A stretch of DNA of 64,000 nt from CADBRN01 sp050944685 (GTDB taxonomy: Bacteria > Bacillota > Clostridia > Lachnospirales > Lachnospiraceae): the NCBI GenBank assembly GCA_050944685.1, contig JBMNRP010000002.1, positions 62,001 to 126,000 on the forward strand. The letters are read 5' to 3'. Position 1 is the stretch's first letter. The number at the start of each line of letters is the position of its first letter. The translations under genes and the position numbers were made by a program. The notes under the pieces are model-generated. The model had not been told where the DNA came from. It worked only from the letters and a program-made list of their open reading frames with translations, and did no database searches. Below, one piece after another: positions 1-8,382 of the stretch.

Positions 1-240
1 GAGGGTGACACAACGGTCGGAACGAGAGTCAACATAACTCACTCAAAAGCAACTCCCTGCGGAATGAATTTCACCGTAGAGACGGAGCTCGCCGACATCA
101 GCACAAACGGGAAAATCCTTACCTTCATGGTGACCGTCCGTGACGAAGCCGGCATGGTCGGAGAAGGGACGCACGAGCGGGCTATCGTCCGCAAGGAACG
201 CTTCGAGGAAAAGGCCCGGGCGCAGCTGAAAAACAGATAA
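1..240 (+). CDS. FlK-like hotdog thioesterase, 3' end (partial)
   Basis: The reading frame is open from the first base and stops with TAA at 238-240, leaving the last 79 residues of a protein whose start lies outside the window. The visible part carries the pattern SHSKATPCG near its start and GEGTHER further on. These match the fluoroacetyl-CoA thioesterase (FlK)-like hotdog family, in which the Thr of the first motif and the His and Arg of the second line the active site. Family members hydrolyse acyl-CoA thioesters in the cytoplasm; the substrate here is unknown. The M18 peptidase gene follows after about 55 bases on the same strand and may be cotranscribed. Confidence 0.75.
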   Translation, partial: EGDTTVGTRVNITHSKATPCGMNFTVETELADISTNGKILTFMVTVRDEAGMVGEGTHERAIVRKERFEEKARAQLKNR

Positions 241-296
241 AGGCTTTCTATGATTTCACACCTGTTTGCCGCCCCGGCGGCGGAATGGAGATACTT

Positions 297-1706
297 ATGA
301 GTGATAAAGATCCGAAAAAAAACACTCTGATCTGGGAGAAAGATGACCCGGAACTTCTGGAATCTTTCTGCACAGATTACCGTCACTTTATTTCTGACCA
401 TAAGACGGAGCGCGAATGTGTCGCGGGAATGCGCGAAATCCTGCGCAGGAACGGTGCCGTCGACCTGAAGGACGCCTGCGAAGAGAAAACTGTCCCGAAG
501 CCCGGCGATCTGGTATTCGCGGACATGATGAAAAAATCACTGATCATCTTCCGCATCGGAAAGCGTCCCGTCACCGACGGCATGCAGCTGCTCGGCGCGC
601 ACATTGATTCTCCCCGTATGGATCTGAAGCAGCACGCCCTGTATGAAAAAAACGATCTGGCTCTGTTCGAGACACACTACTATGGAGGCATCAAAAAATA
701 CCAGTGGGTCGCACTTCCTCTCGCGCTCCACGGTGTTGTAGCCAAAAAAGACGGCAGTGTCATACCGGTTTCCATCGGCGAAAAGCCGGAGGATCCGGTA
801 TTCGGAGTCAGCGACCTTCTGATCCATCTGGCCGGCAAGCAGATGGCAAAACGGGCCAGTGAGGCCGTCGAGGGCGAAAAACTGAATGTACTCGTCGGAA
901 GCCGTCCCATCAAATCCGACGACGAAGACGGCGAAAATGTAAAGGCAGCGATTCTCAGGATCCTGAAGGATCAGCTCGACATCGAGGAGGATGATTTCTT
1001 CTCCGCGGAAATCGAGGTCGTCCCTGCAGGAGCCGCCAGAGAATACGGACTCGACCGCAGCATGATCATGGGCTACGGTCAGGATGACCGCGTCTGCGCC
1101 TATCCTTCCTTCCGTGCCATACTGGATGAGAGCGAGCCGGAGTTCACAAGCGTATGCCTTCTCACCGACAAGGAAGAAATCGGCAGCGTCGGCGCCACCG
1201 GCATGCACTCCCGCTTTTTCGAAAACTCCGTCGCGGAGCTCATGAATCTCATGGGCTGCTTCAGCGAGCTGAATCTCCGCCGGACTCTCCGTCGCACGCG
1301 CGTTCTCTCCTCCGACGTGAGTGCCGCCTTTGATCCGAATTATCCGGATGTCATGGAAAAAAACAACTGCTCCTACCTCGGACTCGGACCGGTCTTCAAC
1401 AAGTACACCGGCAGCCGCGGAAAAAGCGGTTCCAATGACGCGAACGCGGAATACATCGCCTACCTCCGGAAGGTCATGGATGACGCAGGTATCGTCTATC
1501 AGTCCGGAGAACTCGGAAAAGTCGACGAGGGAGGCGGCGGAACGATCGCCTATATCCTGGCCAATCTGGGCATGGAAGTCATTGATTTCGGTGTGGCCGT
1601 CCTGAATATGCACGCTCCCTGGGAAATCACCAGCAAGGCGGACATCTATGAGACGTACCTCGCGTACCGGGCTTTCCTCGCGACAGGCCTGGACCGTCCT
1701 CTCTGA
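297..1706 (+). CDS. M18 family aminopeptidase
   Basis: Cytosolic zinc aminopeptidase of the M18 family, about 470 residues, the usual length. Visible family motifs in order: AHIDSPR near residue 102 (metal-binding His and Asp), the HYYGGIKKYQW segment, DDRVCAYPSF, DKEEIGSVGATG (catalytic and metal Glu residues) and a late MHAPWEI His. It should release N-terminal residues from peptides. An ATG at 285 is in frame, but GGAG at 287-290 sits six bases before the ATG at 297, so I take 297. The acylphosphatase gene follows 38 bases downstream on the same strand. Confidence 0.9.
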   Translation: MSDKDPKKNTLIWEKDDPELLESFCTDYRHFISDHKTERECVAGMREILRRNGAVDLKDACEEKTVPKPGDLVFADMMKKSLIIFRIGKRPVTDGMQLLGAHIDSPRMDLKQHALYEKNDLALFETHYYGGIKKYQWVALPLALHGVVAKKDGSVIPVSIGEKPEDPVFGVSDLLIHLAGKQMAKRASEAVEGEKLNVLVGSRPIKSDDEDGENVKAAILRILKDQLDIEEDDFFSAEIEVVPAGAAREYGLDRSMIMGYGQDDRVCAYPSFRAILDESEPEFTSVCLLTDKEEIGSVGATGMHSRFFENSVAELMNLMGCFSELNLRRTLRRTRVLSSDVSAAFDPNYPDVMEKNNCSYLGLGPVFNKYTGSRGKSGSNDANAEYIAYLRKVMDDAGIVYQSGELGKVDEGGGGTIAYILANLGMEVIDFGVAVLNMHAPWEITSKADIYETYLAYRAFLATGLDRPL

Positions 1707-1744
1707 TTCCTGACCGATTTACTGTAAAAAACGGAGCAGCCGGT

Positions 1745-2038
1745 ATGATCATCCATCACAGGATTGTGCGGAAAAAACTTGTGTTCAGCGGAACAGTCCA
1801 GGGCGTCGGCTTTCGGTGGCACGCAAAAAATGCAGCGAGAGAACTCGGCGTCACCGGATGGGTGCGCAATGAATGGGACGATACTGTCGTCATGGAAGTA
1901 CAGGGCACACAGAAACAGATCAGCCAGATGATCCTTATTTTGAAAAATGCGCGCTACGTGCACATCGATTCCATTCAGGCAGAAGAACTCCCTCTCGTCA
2001 AAGACGAGAAGGAGTTCTCGGTCCGGAATGCCTGGTAA
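1745..2038 (+). CDS. acyP: Acylphosphatase
   Basis: Small cytosolic acylphosphatase of 97 residues that hydrolyses carboxyl-phosphate bonds. The N-terminal GTVQGVGFRWHA segment holds the conserved phosphate-binding loop and catalytic Arg, and GWVRNEWDD holds the catalytic Asn. The rest fits the ferredoxin-like fold. About nine residues precede the core, slightly more than usual. It is the last gene of a + strand group (thioesterase, aminopeptidase, acylphosphatase) and converges on dnaJ, whose stop lies 46 bases away. Confidence 0.93.
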   Translation: MIIHHRIVRKKLVFSGTVQGVGFRWHAKNAARELGVTGWVRNEWDDTVVMEVQGTQKQISQMILILKNARYVHIDSIQAEELPLVKDEKEFSVRNAW

Positions 2039-2084
2039 CGGCCGTTCCCGGATTCTTCATTTTTTCCGGCAGTATGCTCAGAAA

Positions 2085-3146
2085 TTACGAGGCCTCTCTT
2101 CTCTGAAACGCATCCTTCTTCCGCGCTTTTTCATATTCGCGCAGCGCCCGGCTCTCCTCCGGTGTCAGATCCACGGGTACGCTGATCTCAATCGTCACAT
2201 ATTCGTCGCCCTTTCGCGACGGATTTTTCATATCGGGGCATCCCTTGTTTCTGAGACGCATCCTGCTTCCGGACTGTGTGCCGGGCCGGATCTTGCAGAG
2301 CACATTTCCGTACATGGTCGGAAACTCCGCCTCTCCGCCAAAGACCGCCGTCGTAAACGGAATCTTCGCGGTGGTGTACAGGTCATTTCCTTTCCTCGTG
2401 TACCTGTCGTCAGGGACAATATGAATCTTCAGCAGCAGATCTCCGCTGGACCCGTCCCGCCTCCTGCCGCCTTTTCCGCGGAGACGGATGGTCTGACCGT
2501 CCCCGATGCCGGAGGGAATATTGACCTCCAGGGTGTGATCGCCTGACCCGTCACGCGCCGTCACGCGGATCCTCTTCCGCGCGCCGAAAACGGTATCGCG
2601 AAGCGTCACATTCAGATCGGAGCGGAGATCGGCCGGATCTTCACCGGAGGAAGTATCCGCTCCGGAAAACCCCGAAAAGCCGCTTCCATATGACCGAAAG
2701 CCTCCGCTCCCGCGAAAGTTCCTTCCGTCGCCGTTCTGAAACAGGTCATCAAAGATACTGCCGAAGATATCCTCCCCATTTCCGTCAAAGTGGTACGTAT
2801 GCCATTCGCCGGACGTTCCGTTTGCAGAAGCTCCCCCTCCCTGATGGAAATTGCGGAAGAATTCCGAGAAATCCGAACCTCCCGCGCCGCCGTACGCACC
2901 CGCCGCGTTCGGGTCAAATCCGGCGTCAAAAGCAGCTTTCCCGTATGTATCGTACAGCTTTCTCTTCTTGGGATCTGAGAGGACCGAATACGCCTCATTG
3001 ATCTCCTGAAACTTTTTCTCTTTCTCAGCGTCACCGTTATTTTCGTCCGGATGGTATTTTTTCGCGAGCTTCCGGAACGCTTTTTTTATGGCCTTCTCAT
3101 CAGCCGAGCGGTCCACGCCGAGCACTTCATAATAATCTCTGCTCAT
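2085..3146 (-). CDS. dnaJ: DnaJ-family co-chaperone without zinc-finger domain
   Basis: Hsp40 co-chaperone of 353 residues. Residues 1-70 form a J domain with the HPD tripeptide in YHPDENNGD, which stimulates DnaK ATPase. A Gly/Phe/Ser-rich stretch follows (about 80-170), then the two beta-sandwich substrate-binding domains. The CxxCxGxG zinc-finger repeats of classical DnaJ are absent, so this is a type II, CbpA-like protein rather than the DnaJ of the dnaK operon. A GAGGTG site lies seven bases before the ATG. It is monocistronic here, with a heat-shock-type operator about 275 bases upstream of the start. Confidence 0.9.
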   Translation of the reverse strand: MSRDYYEVLGVDRSADEKAIKKAFRKLAKKYHPDENNGDAEKEKKFQEINEAYSVLSDPKKRKLYDTYGKAAFDAGFDPNAAGAYGGAGGSDFSEFFRNFHQGGGASANGTSGEWHTYHFDGNGEDIFGSIFDDLFQNGDGRNFRGSGGFRSYGSGFSGFSGADTSSGEDPADLRSDLNVTLRDTVFGARKRIRVTARDGSGDHTLEVNIPSGIGDGQTIRLRGKGGRRRDGSSGDLLLKIHIVPDDRYTRKGNDLYTTAKIPFTTAVFGGEAEFPTMYGNVLCKIRPGTQSGSRMRLRNKGCPDMKNPSRKGDEYVTIEISVPVDLTPEESRALREYEKARKKDAFQRREAS

Positions 3147-3405
3147 TTTCGTTCACCTCAATTTTCATCCGTAAATTTCAACAGAAGCCATTTTATGAAA
3201 TGAAGTCCGCCCCGCAGGATCCGAAGCGATCTGCTGCCGAAGCAAAAAACAGCCGCAGACACACTGATCCGTCAGCATATCTGCAGCTTTCCTCTGACTG
3301 GTTTGGTTGTGATAAATGCTTTTCGAATCAGTCCCCGTTTTGATGCCGGAGGAGAATTTTTCTCTTCCTCCGTGCCGGGACGGATAAACTCCTTTCACTA
3401 AAGCC
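3147..3405 (-). promoter_or_regulatory. Long dnaJ leader with stem-loop
   Basis: About 260 bases separate the CIRCE promoter from the dnaJ start. I find no convincing gene here; an 89-codon open frame on the minus strand starts with a TTG inside the promoter and lacks family features. A GGAGG/CCTCC-based hairpin lies at 3348-3371. No known riboswitch is recognisable. Confidence 0.4.
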
Positions 3406-3448
3406 ATTCTATCACAGGCTGTTAGCCAATTCAATAGTTGAGTGCTAA
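3406..3448 (-). promoter_or_regulatory. CIRCE-like HrcA operator over sigma-A promoter of dnaJ
   Basis: Read on the minus strand, 3448-3422 is TTAGCACTC - nine bases - ATTGGCTAA. The first arm matches the CIRCE consensus perfectly, the spacer is exactly nine, and the second arm keeps only GCTAA. Overlapping it is a promoter with -35 TTGAAT (3434-3429), 17-base spacer and -10 TAGAAT (3411-3406). HrcA binding would block the -35. Transcription would leave a leader of about 250 nt before dnaJ. Confidence 0.72.
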
Positions 3449-3450
3449 TT

Positions 3451-4821
3451 TTATTGATCCTTCTTTTCCGTCTTCGTTCCTTCCCCGCGGTGCAGCAGCT
3501 GATTGACCAGAATCCCCATTATGAGCGCCGTCGCGATGCTTGTGATCTGCACCGCTTTGAAATCCAGGACAAGTCCTCCGATTCCCAGAACGAGAATCGT
3601 GCTGACTACAAACAGATTTTTATTGTCGTCCAGATTGACGTGCTGGAGCATCTTCAGTCCGCTGACTGCGATGAAGCCATACAGAGCGATGCAGATTCCG
3701 CCGATGACGCAGACCGGAATCGTGCTGACAAAAGCGACAAACGGCGTAAAAAACGCCAGAAGAATACAGAGGACCGACGTGAGGATAATAGTCGAGACAG
3801 AAGCATTGCCCGTAATCGCCACGCAGCCGATGCTCTCTCCGTACGTCGTGTTCGGGCAGCCTCCGAAAAAAGCGCCCACTATGGAACCGACTCCGTCGCC
3901 CATGACCGTCCTGTCCAGCCCTGGATCCCTGATCAGATTTCTCCCGATGACAGAACTCAGATTTTCATGATCCGCGATGTGCTCCGCAAAAACCACGAGC
4001 GCGACCGGAGCAAACAGGAGGAATACCTGGAGAACGCCCGTCCCGCCTTTCAGAGAATCTGCCCCCTGGCGGAAGGCACCGACAAAGACAAAATCCGGGA
4101 CACTGAAGAAGCTGTGTACCGACAGCGGAACAAAGTTTTCCACCAGCGGAGAATAATCGATGATCTGCAGGTATGAAATATGCGCCGCATACCCGATCAC
4201 GGAAAAAACAGAGGCGACGCCGTAACCGGCCAGAATGCCGATGATAAACGGAATCAGGCGGGCGGTTCTGCCCCCTTTCGTCGACGCGAGAATCGTCGCG
4301 ACAAAGGCGATCATTCCACAGAGAATCGCGATCAGATTGTAATCTCCGGAGGACGTATTGTTCAGATTGCTCACCGCGGAGCCGCACAAAGAAAGCCCGA
4401 TCAGAGCAACCGTCGGTCCGATGATGACTGGAGGCATCATCCGGTCCACCCAGTCTGTTCCCGCAAAGTGAACAACCAGCGAAATAATGACATAAACCCC
4501 GCCGGCAAAAATGGCCCCCAGAATGATGCCCAGATAGCCGAAAGCGCACGCCCCGATCAAAGGAGAGATAAAAGCGAACGAACTCCCCAGAAATACAGGA
4601 CTTCTCTTTCTGGTAATCGCGATATAACAGAGCGTCCCGGCTCCCGCTCCGAGAAGGGCGGCCGGCTGGCTCATCACCACCTCGGTCTCACCGTTCGTCC
4701 CCAGATTTACCAGGGTCGGCACCAGCAGCGTTGCGGCGATGATAGCCAGCAGCTGCTGAAATGCAAAAACCAGATTCTGGCGAAAGCCCGGTGTGTCCTC
4801 TACCTGATAGATCATCTTCAT
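3451..4821 (-). CDS. uraA: Uracil/xanthine permease, NCS2 family
   Basis: Inner-membrane nucleobase:proton symporter of 456 residues with about 12-14 hydrophobic helices. The segment GGCPNTTYGESIG is typical of the uracil branch of the NCS2 (UraA/PyrP) family, so uracil is the likeliest substrate. An AAAGGAG site precedes the chosen ATG. It follows the ROK glucokinase gene by about 50 bases on the same strand and may share its transcript. The stop codon is only two bases from the CIRCE arm of the dnaJ promoter. Confidence 0.88.
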   Translation of the reverse strand: MKMIYQVEDTPGFRQNLVFAFQQLLAIIAATLLVPTLVNLGTNGETEVVMSQPAALLGAGAGTLCYIAITRKRSPVFLGSSFAFISPLIGACAFGYLGIILGAIFAGGVYVIISLVVHFAGTDWVDRMMPPVIIGPTVALIGLSLCGSAVSNLNNTSSGDYNLIAILCGMIAFVATILASTKGGRTARLIPFIIGILAGYGVASVFSVIGYAAHISYLQIIDYSPLVENFVPLSVHSFFSVPDFVFVGAFRQGADSLKGGTGVLQVFLLFAPVALVVFAEHIADHENLSSVIGRNLIRDPGLDRTVMGDGVGSIVGAFFGGCPNTTYGESIGCVAITGNASVSTIILTSVLCILLAFFTPFVAFVSTIPVCVIGGICIALYGFIAVSGLKMLQHVNLDDNKNLFVVSTILVLGIGGLVLDFKAVQITSIATALIMGILVNQLLHRGEGTKTEKKDQ

Positions 4822-4870
4822 TCTGAATGTATCTCCTTTATCGTTGATTTATGGAATTCACCCCCCGGGA

Positions 4871-5812
4871 TTATCCGAGAATCAGTCTCGCGGAACCGTA
4901 CATTCCGGCGTCATTGCCCAGACTCGCGAGCCTGAATTTCGTCTTCCGGGATGCGTGGAACGCGTACTCCCGGTAATATTTCTGAATCGTATCGGTCAGA
5001 ATCGGTCCGGCGTTTGAGACGCCGCCGCCGATGACAAACATTTCCGGGTCAATGACGGCCGAGACGAAGGACAGGCCTCTTCCGAGACAGCGGCAGACCT
5101 CCTCCATTATCTTCAGCGACACTTTATCTCCCTTTTTTGCCTCGTCAAACAGAACTCTTGCCGAGATGTGATTCTGAAAGCGAAGGGATGTGGCTTCCTT
5201 CGGATGCTCCTTCAGATATTTCTTCGTGACCCGGGCAATTCCGTGAGCGGAAGCATACTGCTCCAGGCACCCGCGCTTTCCGCAGCCGCACGTCTCTGTC
5301 TCATCCTCCCGCATCTGCAGGTGGCCGATCTCACCGGCTGCTCCAAACGCACCCGTCACAATGCGGTCGTTGACGACCACTCCGCCTCCGACCCCCGTTC
5401 CCAGAGTGACCATCACGATATTATGATATCCTGATCCGCTGCCCTTCCATTGTTCTCCGAGAGCCGCCGCGTTCGCGTCATTGACGGCCTCCACGGGGAT
5501 ACCTCCGATCATCCCGGAAAAGGTGTCCCTCAGCTGAAAGACGCCCCATCCGATATTGACACAGCGGTTCACGGTTCCATCCTCCAGAACCGCCCCGGGG
5601 ACATCGATCCCCGCTCCCTTCAGATCGCCGAACGTCATTTTCCGCGCGGCAAGATGTCCGGAGAGAGATTCCGCGATATCCGGAAGAACCTGTTTCCCTC
5701 CGTCCTTCTTCCGTGTGGGAATCTCCCATTTCTCCAGGAGCCCTTCATCCGAAAACAATCCCATTTTTACCGTTGTTCCGCCGACATCAATTCCTGCCGC
5801 GTATCTTTCCAT
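4871..5812 (-). CDS. glcK: ROK family glucokinase
   Basis: Cytosolic ATP-dependent sugar kinase of about 313 residues. It opens with the phosphate-binding GIDVGGTTVKMG loop, has GTGVGGGVV and GAFGAAGEIGH in the middle, and carries the ROK zinc motif CGCGKRGCLEQYAS, which places it with Firmicute glucokinases. An in-frame ATG at 5824 is possible. I prefer 5812 because family members begin a few residues before the GIDVGG loop, but the ribosome sites are poor for both. It lies between the NUDIX gene and the uracil permease gene, all on the minus strand with gaps of about 50 bases. Confidence 0.9.
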   Translation of the reverse strand: MERYAAGIDVGGTTVKMGLFSDEGLLEKWEIPTRKKDGGKQVLPDIAESLSGHLAARKMTFGDLKGAGIDVPGAVLEDGTVNRCVNIGWGVFQLRDTFSGMIGGIPVEAVNDANAAALGEQWKGSGSGYHNIVMVTLGTGVGGGVVVNDRIVTGAFGAAGEIGHLQMREDETETCGCGKRGCLEQYASAHGIARVTKKYLKEHPKEATSLRFQNHISARVLFDEAKKGDKVSLKIMEEVCRCLGRGLSFVSAVIDPEMFVIGGGVSNAGPILTDTIQKYYREYAFHASRKTKFRLASLGNDAGMYGSARLILG

Positions 5813-5869
5813 TCCTTTCCCCATCCTTTTCTGTTGTTTTCCAGCCTGTCGTTTTCTGCTGAACCTGTG

Positions 5870-6406
5870 TCAGGGCCGATCCCGTCTGCCGGTCAGGTAC
5901 CGCGCCCACGCGGCCAGACCCGCTCCGTGCATAAATTCCCCGTTCAGAACCATTTTCCGGAACTCTTCTTCGTCCTTCAGATACAGATCAAATACTTCCG
6001 CCGGTTCCGGATCATTCTCACCCCGTTTTTGGCAAATGGCGAGAAACAGATTGATTTTCTCATTGCTGGAGCCGAAAGAGGTATAAACCGCTCCCAGCGA
6101 GGTGATTCCGTCCACCTCAAAACCGGTCTCTTCCTTCAGTTCCCGGACGGCCGCGTGCTGCGGATCCTCGCCCGGATCCACGATTCCGCCCGGTATCTCC
6201 CACTGCCACGACCGGACCGGGTAGCGGTATTCCCGGAGAAGAATGATCTTTCCTTCGAAAAATGCCAGGACACAGACACCCTCGCGGATATCCGTGTAAA
6301 AAAACGGCTGCGTGCAGTCACCGACCTCCACGAGATCCCTTACTACCGCAAATCTGCCGTTCTCCTCCCGCTCAGAACGGATTGTCTTAAACTCTTTATG
6401 TTTCAT
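5870..6406 (-). CDS. NUDIX hydrolase, ADP-ribose pyrophosphatase-like
   Basis: A 178-residue NUDIX hydrolase. The full NUDIX box is present in the GIVDPGEDPQ...RELKEETGF region with correct spacing (G-x5-E-x7-REUxEExGU). Flanking sequence (REYRYPVRSWQWEIPGG before it, then SLGAVYTSFGSSNEK) resembles ADP-ribose or nucleotide-sugar pyrophosphatases that split nucleoside diphosphate-X bonds. The ATG at 6406 has AGGAG seven bases upstream; an upstream in-frame start at 6466 has no such site. It is the first gene of a minus-strand run with glcK and uraA, and divergent from fabZ. Confidence 0.88.
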   Translation of the reverse strand: MKHKEFKTIRSEREENGRFAVVRDLVEVGDCTQPFFYTDIREGVCVLAFFEGKIILLREYRYPVRSWQWEIPGGIVDPGEDPQHAAVRELKEETGFEVDGITSLGAVYTSFGSSNEKINLFLAICQKRGENDPEPAEVFDLYLKDEEEFRKMVLNGEFMHGAGLAAWARYLTGRRDRP

Positions 6407-6534
6407 CCGGTATCTCCTGACACGATCCTTCGGTATTACCCGGAAGGAAATATTCCAAAAAATCACACATTTAGTGTAATTTTAGCACAGATCATCCGCT
6501 TGTAAACACGTTGCGAACCGAAAGTTCGACGGAA

Positions 6535-6612
6535 CCGGCTCTTTTTTCAATAAAGAGCCGGCGCCGGACGATCCGGCAGATCGTTGAGAAAAAAGCGGTT
6601 CTGTGTTACGAT
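6535..6612 (+). promoter_or_regulatory. fabZ promoter preceded by tandem inverted repeats
   Basis: In the 291-base gap between divergent NUDIX and fabZ genes, a perfect 10-bp stem (CCGGCTCTTT 6535-6544 with AAAGAGCCGG 6552-6561) is followed by a 5-bp stem (GCCGG 6563-6567, CCGGC 6573-6577). Then comes a + strand promoter: -35 TTGAGA 6584-6589, 17-base spacer, -10 TACGAT 6607-6612. The repeats could be operators or a terminator of an outside transcript. Confidence 0.5.
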
Positions 6613-6697
6613 TGTCTGGCCGGTCTTCTTTCCCCGGATCGCACCGGGGGCCGGAGGACCACTCACCGATTTCTATGAAAAACAAATGGAGCATACT

Positions 6698-7177
6698 ATG
6701 ACAGATACGAAAAATCAGACCAGAGAACCGCGTCCTCTGAACGCGGCAGAAATCGCGGAGATTCTTCCGCACCGCTATCCGTTTGCACTGGTGGACCGCA
6801 TCACGGATTATGAGCCCGGGAAATGGGCAAAAGGAATCAAGTGTGTCACGATCAACGAGCCTTTCTTCCAGGGACATTTCCCCGGGCACCCGGTCATGCC
6901 GGGCGTCCTTCTTCTGGAGGCTCTCGCCCAGACCGGCGCCGTGGCCGCCCTCTCGCTTCCGGAGAACAGGGGGAAACTCGCCCTGTTCGGAGGAGTGAAA
7001 AACGCCCGCTTCAAGCGCCAGGTTGTACCGGGAGATGTCGTCGAGCTCTCCTGTGAGCTGATTTCTCAGAAAGGTCCCGTGGGGATCGGAAAGGGGATCG
7101 CGCGCGTCGGGGAAGAAATCTGCGCAAAAGCGGAGCTGATTTTTGCCATCTCCGCCGGTGAGGAAAACAAAAAGTGA
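6698..7177 (+). CDS. fabZ: 3-hydroxyacyl-ACP dehydratase FabZ
   Basis: Fatty-acid synthesis type II dehydratase of 159 residues, acting on (3R)-hydroxyacyl-ACP in the cytoplasm. The hotdog core holds the catalytic His in FFQGHFPGHPVMPG and the catalytic Glu in VLLLEALAQTG, with the N-terminal LPHRYPFALVDR segment typical of FabZ. The frame is open upstream to 6584, but GGAG at 6688-6691 sits six bases before the ATG at 6698. Its stop overlaps the GTG start of azlC, so it leads an operon with an unrelated amino-acid exporter rather than with other fab genes. Confidence 0.93.
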   Translation: MTDTKNQTREPRPLNAAEIAEILPHRYPFALVDRITDYEPGKWAKGIKCVTINEPFFQGHFPGHPVMPGVLLLEALAQTGAVAALSLPENRGKLALFGGVKNARFKRQVVPGDVVELSCELISQKGPVGIGKGIARVGEEICAKAELIFAISAGEENKK

Positions 7178-7935
7178 ACCGGGAGTGGAAAGAAGGTTTT
7201 ATCGCCGGAATACCGATTTTTCTCGGATATCTCTCCGTCTCCTTCGGAATCGGCATTCTCGCCTCCGGAGCCGGAATGACGGTCTGGGAGGCCGTGCTGA
7301 TGTCTGCCGCGAATCTCACCTCGGCCGGTCAGGTCGCCGGCATCGAGATCATCGCTCAGGCCGGATCGGTTCTGGAAGTCATCGCCACTCAGTTCGTCAT
7401 CAATCTCCGGTACGCGCTGATGGCTCTCTCCCTCTCCCAGAAAATAGACGATTCCTTTCACACACCGCAGCGTCTCGCCGCCTCGTTCGGCATCACCGAT
7501 GAGATCTTCGCCCTCTGCATCGCCCGCGAAAAAAAAGTCTCACCGGGCTACATGGGCGGCATCATTGTGATCTCCGCGTCCGGATGGGTACTGGGAACCT
7601 TTCTGGGAGCTGCCGCCGGGGAAATTCTCCCCGCCTCTCTCACCGCGGCCATGGGAATCATGCTCTACGGCATGTTTGTCGCGATCGTACTTCCTGTTGC
7701 GAGGAAAAGCCGCCGCGTGATGGCCGTCTCCCTGATCGCCTGCGCCATGAGCTGCCTTTTCCGATATGTTTTCACCGCGGTATCCTCCGGGTTTGCCGTC
7801 ATCATCTGCGCAATCGCATCCTCCGTCCTCGGAGCCGCCTTCTTTCCGGCTCCGGATGAAGAGATGGGGAAAGAAGATGTCCCGGGCACCGACGCGGCTT
7901 CGGACAGCCGGAAACGGAAGGAGGCACGCCCATGA
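7174..7935 (+). CDS. azlC: AzlC family branched-chain amino acid exporter, large subunit
   Basis: Integral membrane protein of 253 residues with about seven or eight hydrophobic segments, matching the AzlC (LIV-E large) family. With AzlD it exports branched-chain amino acids or analogues. GTG start at 7174 overlaps the fabZ stop; the stop overlaps the azlD start by four bases (ATGA), so the two subunits are translationally coupled. The last 30 residues form a charged cytoplasmic tail. Confidence 0.9.
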   Translation: MNREWKEGFIAGIPIFLGYLSVSFGIGILASGAGMTVWEAVLMSAANLTSAGQVAGIEIIAQAGSVLEVIATQFVINLRYALMALSLSQKIDDSFHTPQRLAASFGITDEIFALCIAREKKVSPGYMGGIIVISASGWVLGTFLGAAAGEILPASLTAAMGIMLYGMFVAIVLPVARKSRRVMAVSLIACAMSCLFRYVFTAVSSGFAVIICAIASSVLGAAFFPAPDEEMGKEDVPGTDAASDSRKRKEARP

Positions 7936-8234
7936 ACCGCACGGTATTTTATATTGTCGTCATGGCGGTTGTGACTTACCTGATCCGGATGCTTCCGTTC
8001 ACGCTTGTGCGCGGAAAAATCAAATCCCGATTTTTCCGGAGTCTGATGTATTACATCCCATACGCGGTGCTCTCCGCGATGACGATTCCGGCCATTTTTT
8101 ATTCGACCGGCAATATGACAACCGCCATCGCCGGTACGATTATCGCCCTCATCACGGGGTGGATGAATCTGCCTCTGATCGCGGTCGCCCTTCTGGCAGC
8201 GGGAGCGTCATTCCTCACCGGACTGATTATCTGA
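7932..8234 (+). CDS. azlD: AzlD family branched-chain amino acid exporter, small subunit
   Basis: Membrane protein of 100 residues with three or four hydrophobic helices. The N-terminal YLIRMLPFTLVRGKI stretch fits the AzlD family. It partners AzlC in export of branched-chain amino acids. Starts inside the azlC stop (ATGA overlap) and ends the fabZ-azlC-azlD operon, followed by a terminator. Confidence 0.88.
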   Translation: MNRTVFYIVVMAVVTYLIRMLPFTLVRGKIKSRFFRSLMYYIPYAVLSAMTIPAIFYSTGNMTTAIAGTIIALITGWMNLPLIAVALLAAGASFLTGLII

Positions 8235-8261
8235 AATTGTCCGGCCATCGCCGAATTTCCT

Positions 8262-8288
8262 CCCGGAAGGAGCTCCGGGCGGATTTTT
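8262..8288 (+). terminator. Terminator of fabZ-azlCD operon
   Basis: CCCGGA (8262-8267), six-base loop and TCCGGG (8274-8279), then CGGATTTTT. The short GC stem and T-run fit a rho-independent terminator on the + strand, 28 bases after the azlD stop. Confidence 0.6.
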
Positions 8289-8310
8289 CACGAAACAGGG
8301 AAACCGGGGA

Positions 8311-8341
8311 AAAGAAAAACGGCGGAAAATCCGCCGTGTCT
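8311..8341. terminator. Terminator, mainly for the small acidic gene
   Basis: Perfect 8-bp stem ACGGCGGA (8319-8326) with TCCGCCGT (8330-8337) and a three-base loop. On the minus strand it is followed by TTTTTCTTTT, ideal for the gene at 8383-8637; on the + strand a weaker T-rich stretch follows, so it may work both ways. Confidence 0.75.
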
Positions 8342-8382
8342 TTTCCCCGATATTTTTTCTCTGTAACGAGACATTTTTCATC

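Noticed and set aside
3165..3434. 89-codon minus-strand frame in the dnaJ leader
   Set aside because: Starts with TTG inside the promoter, has no ribosome site or recognisable feature.
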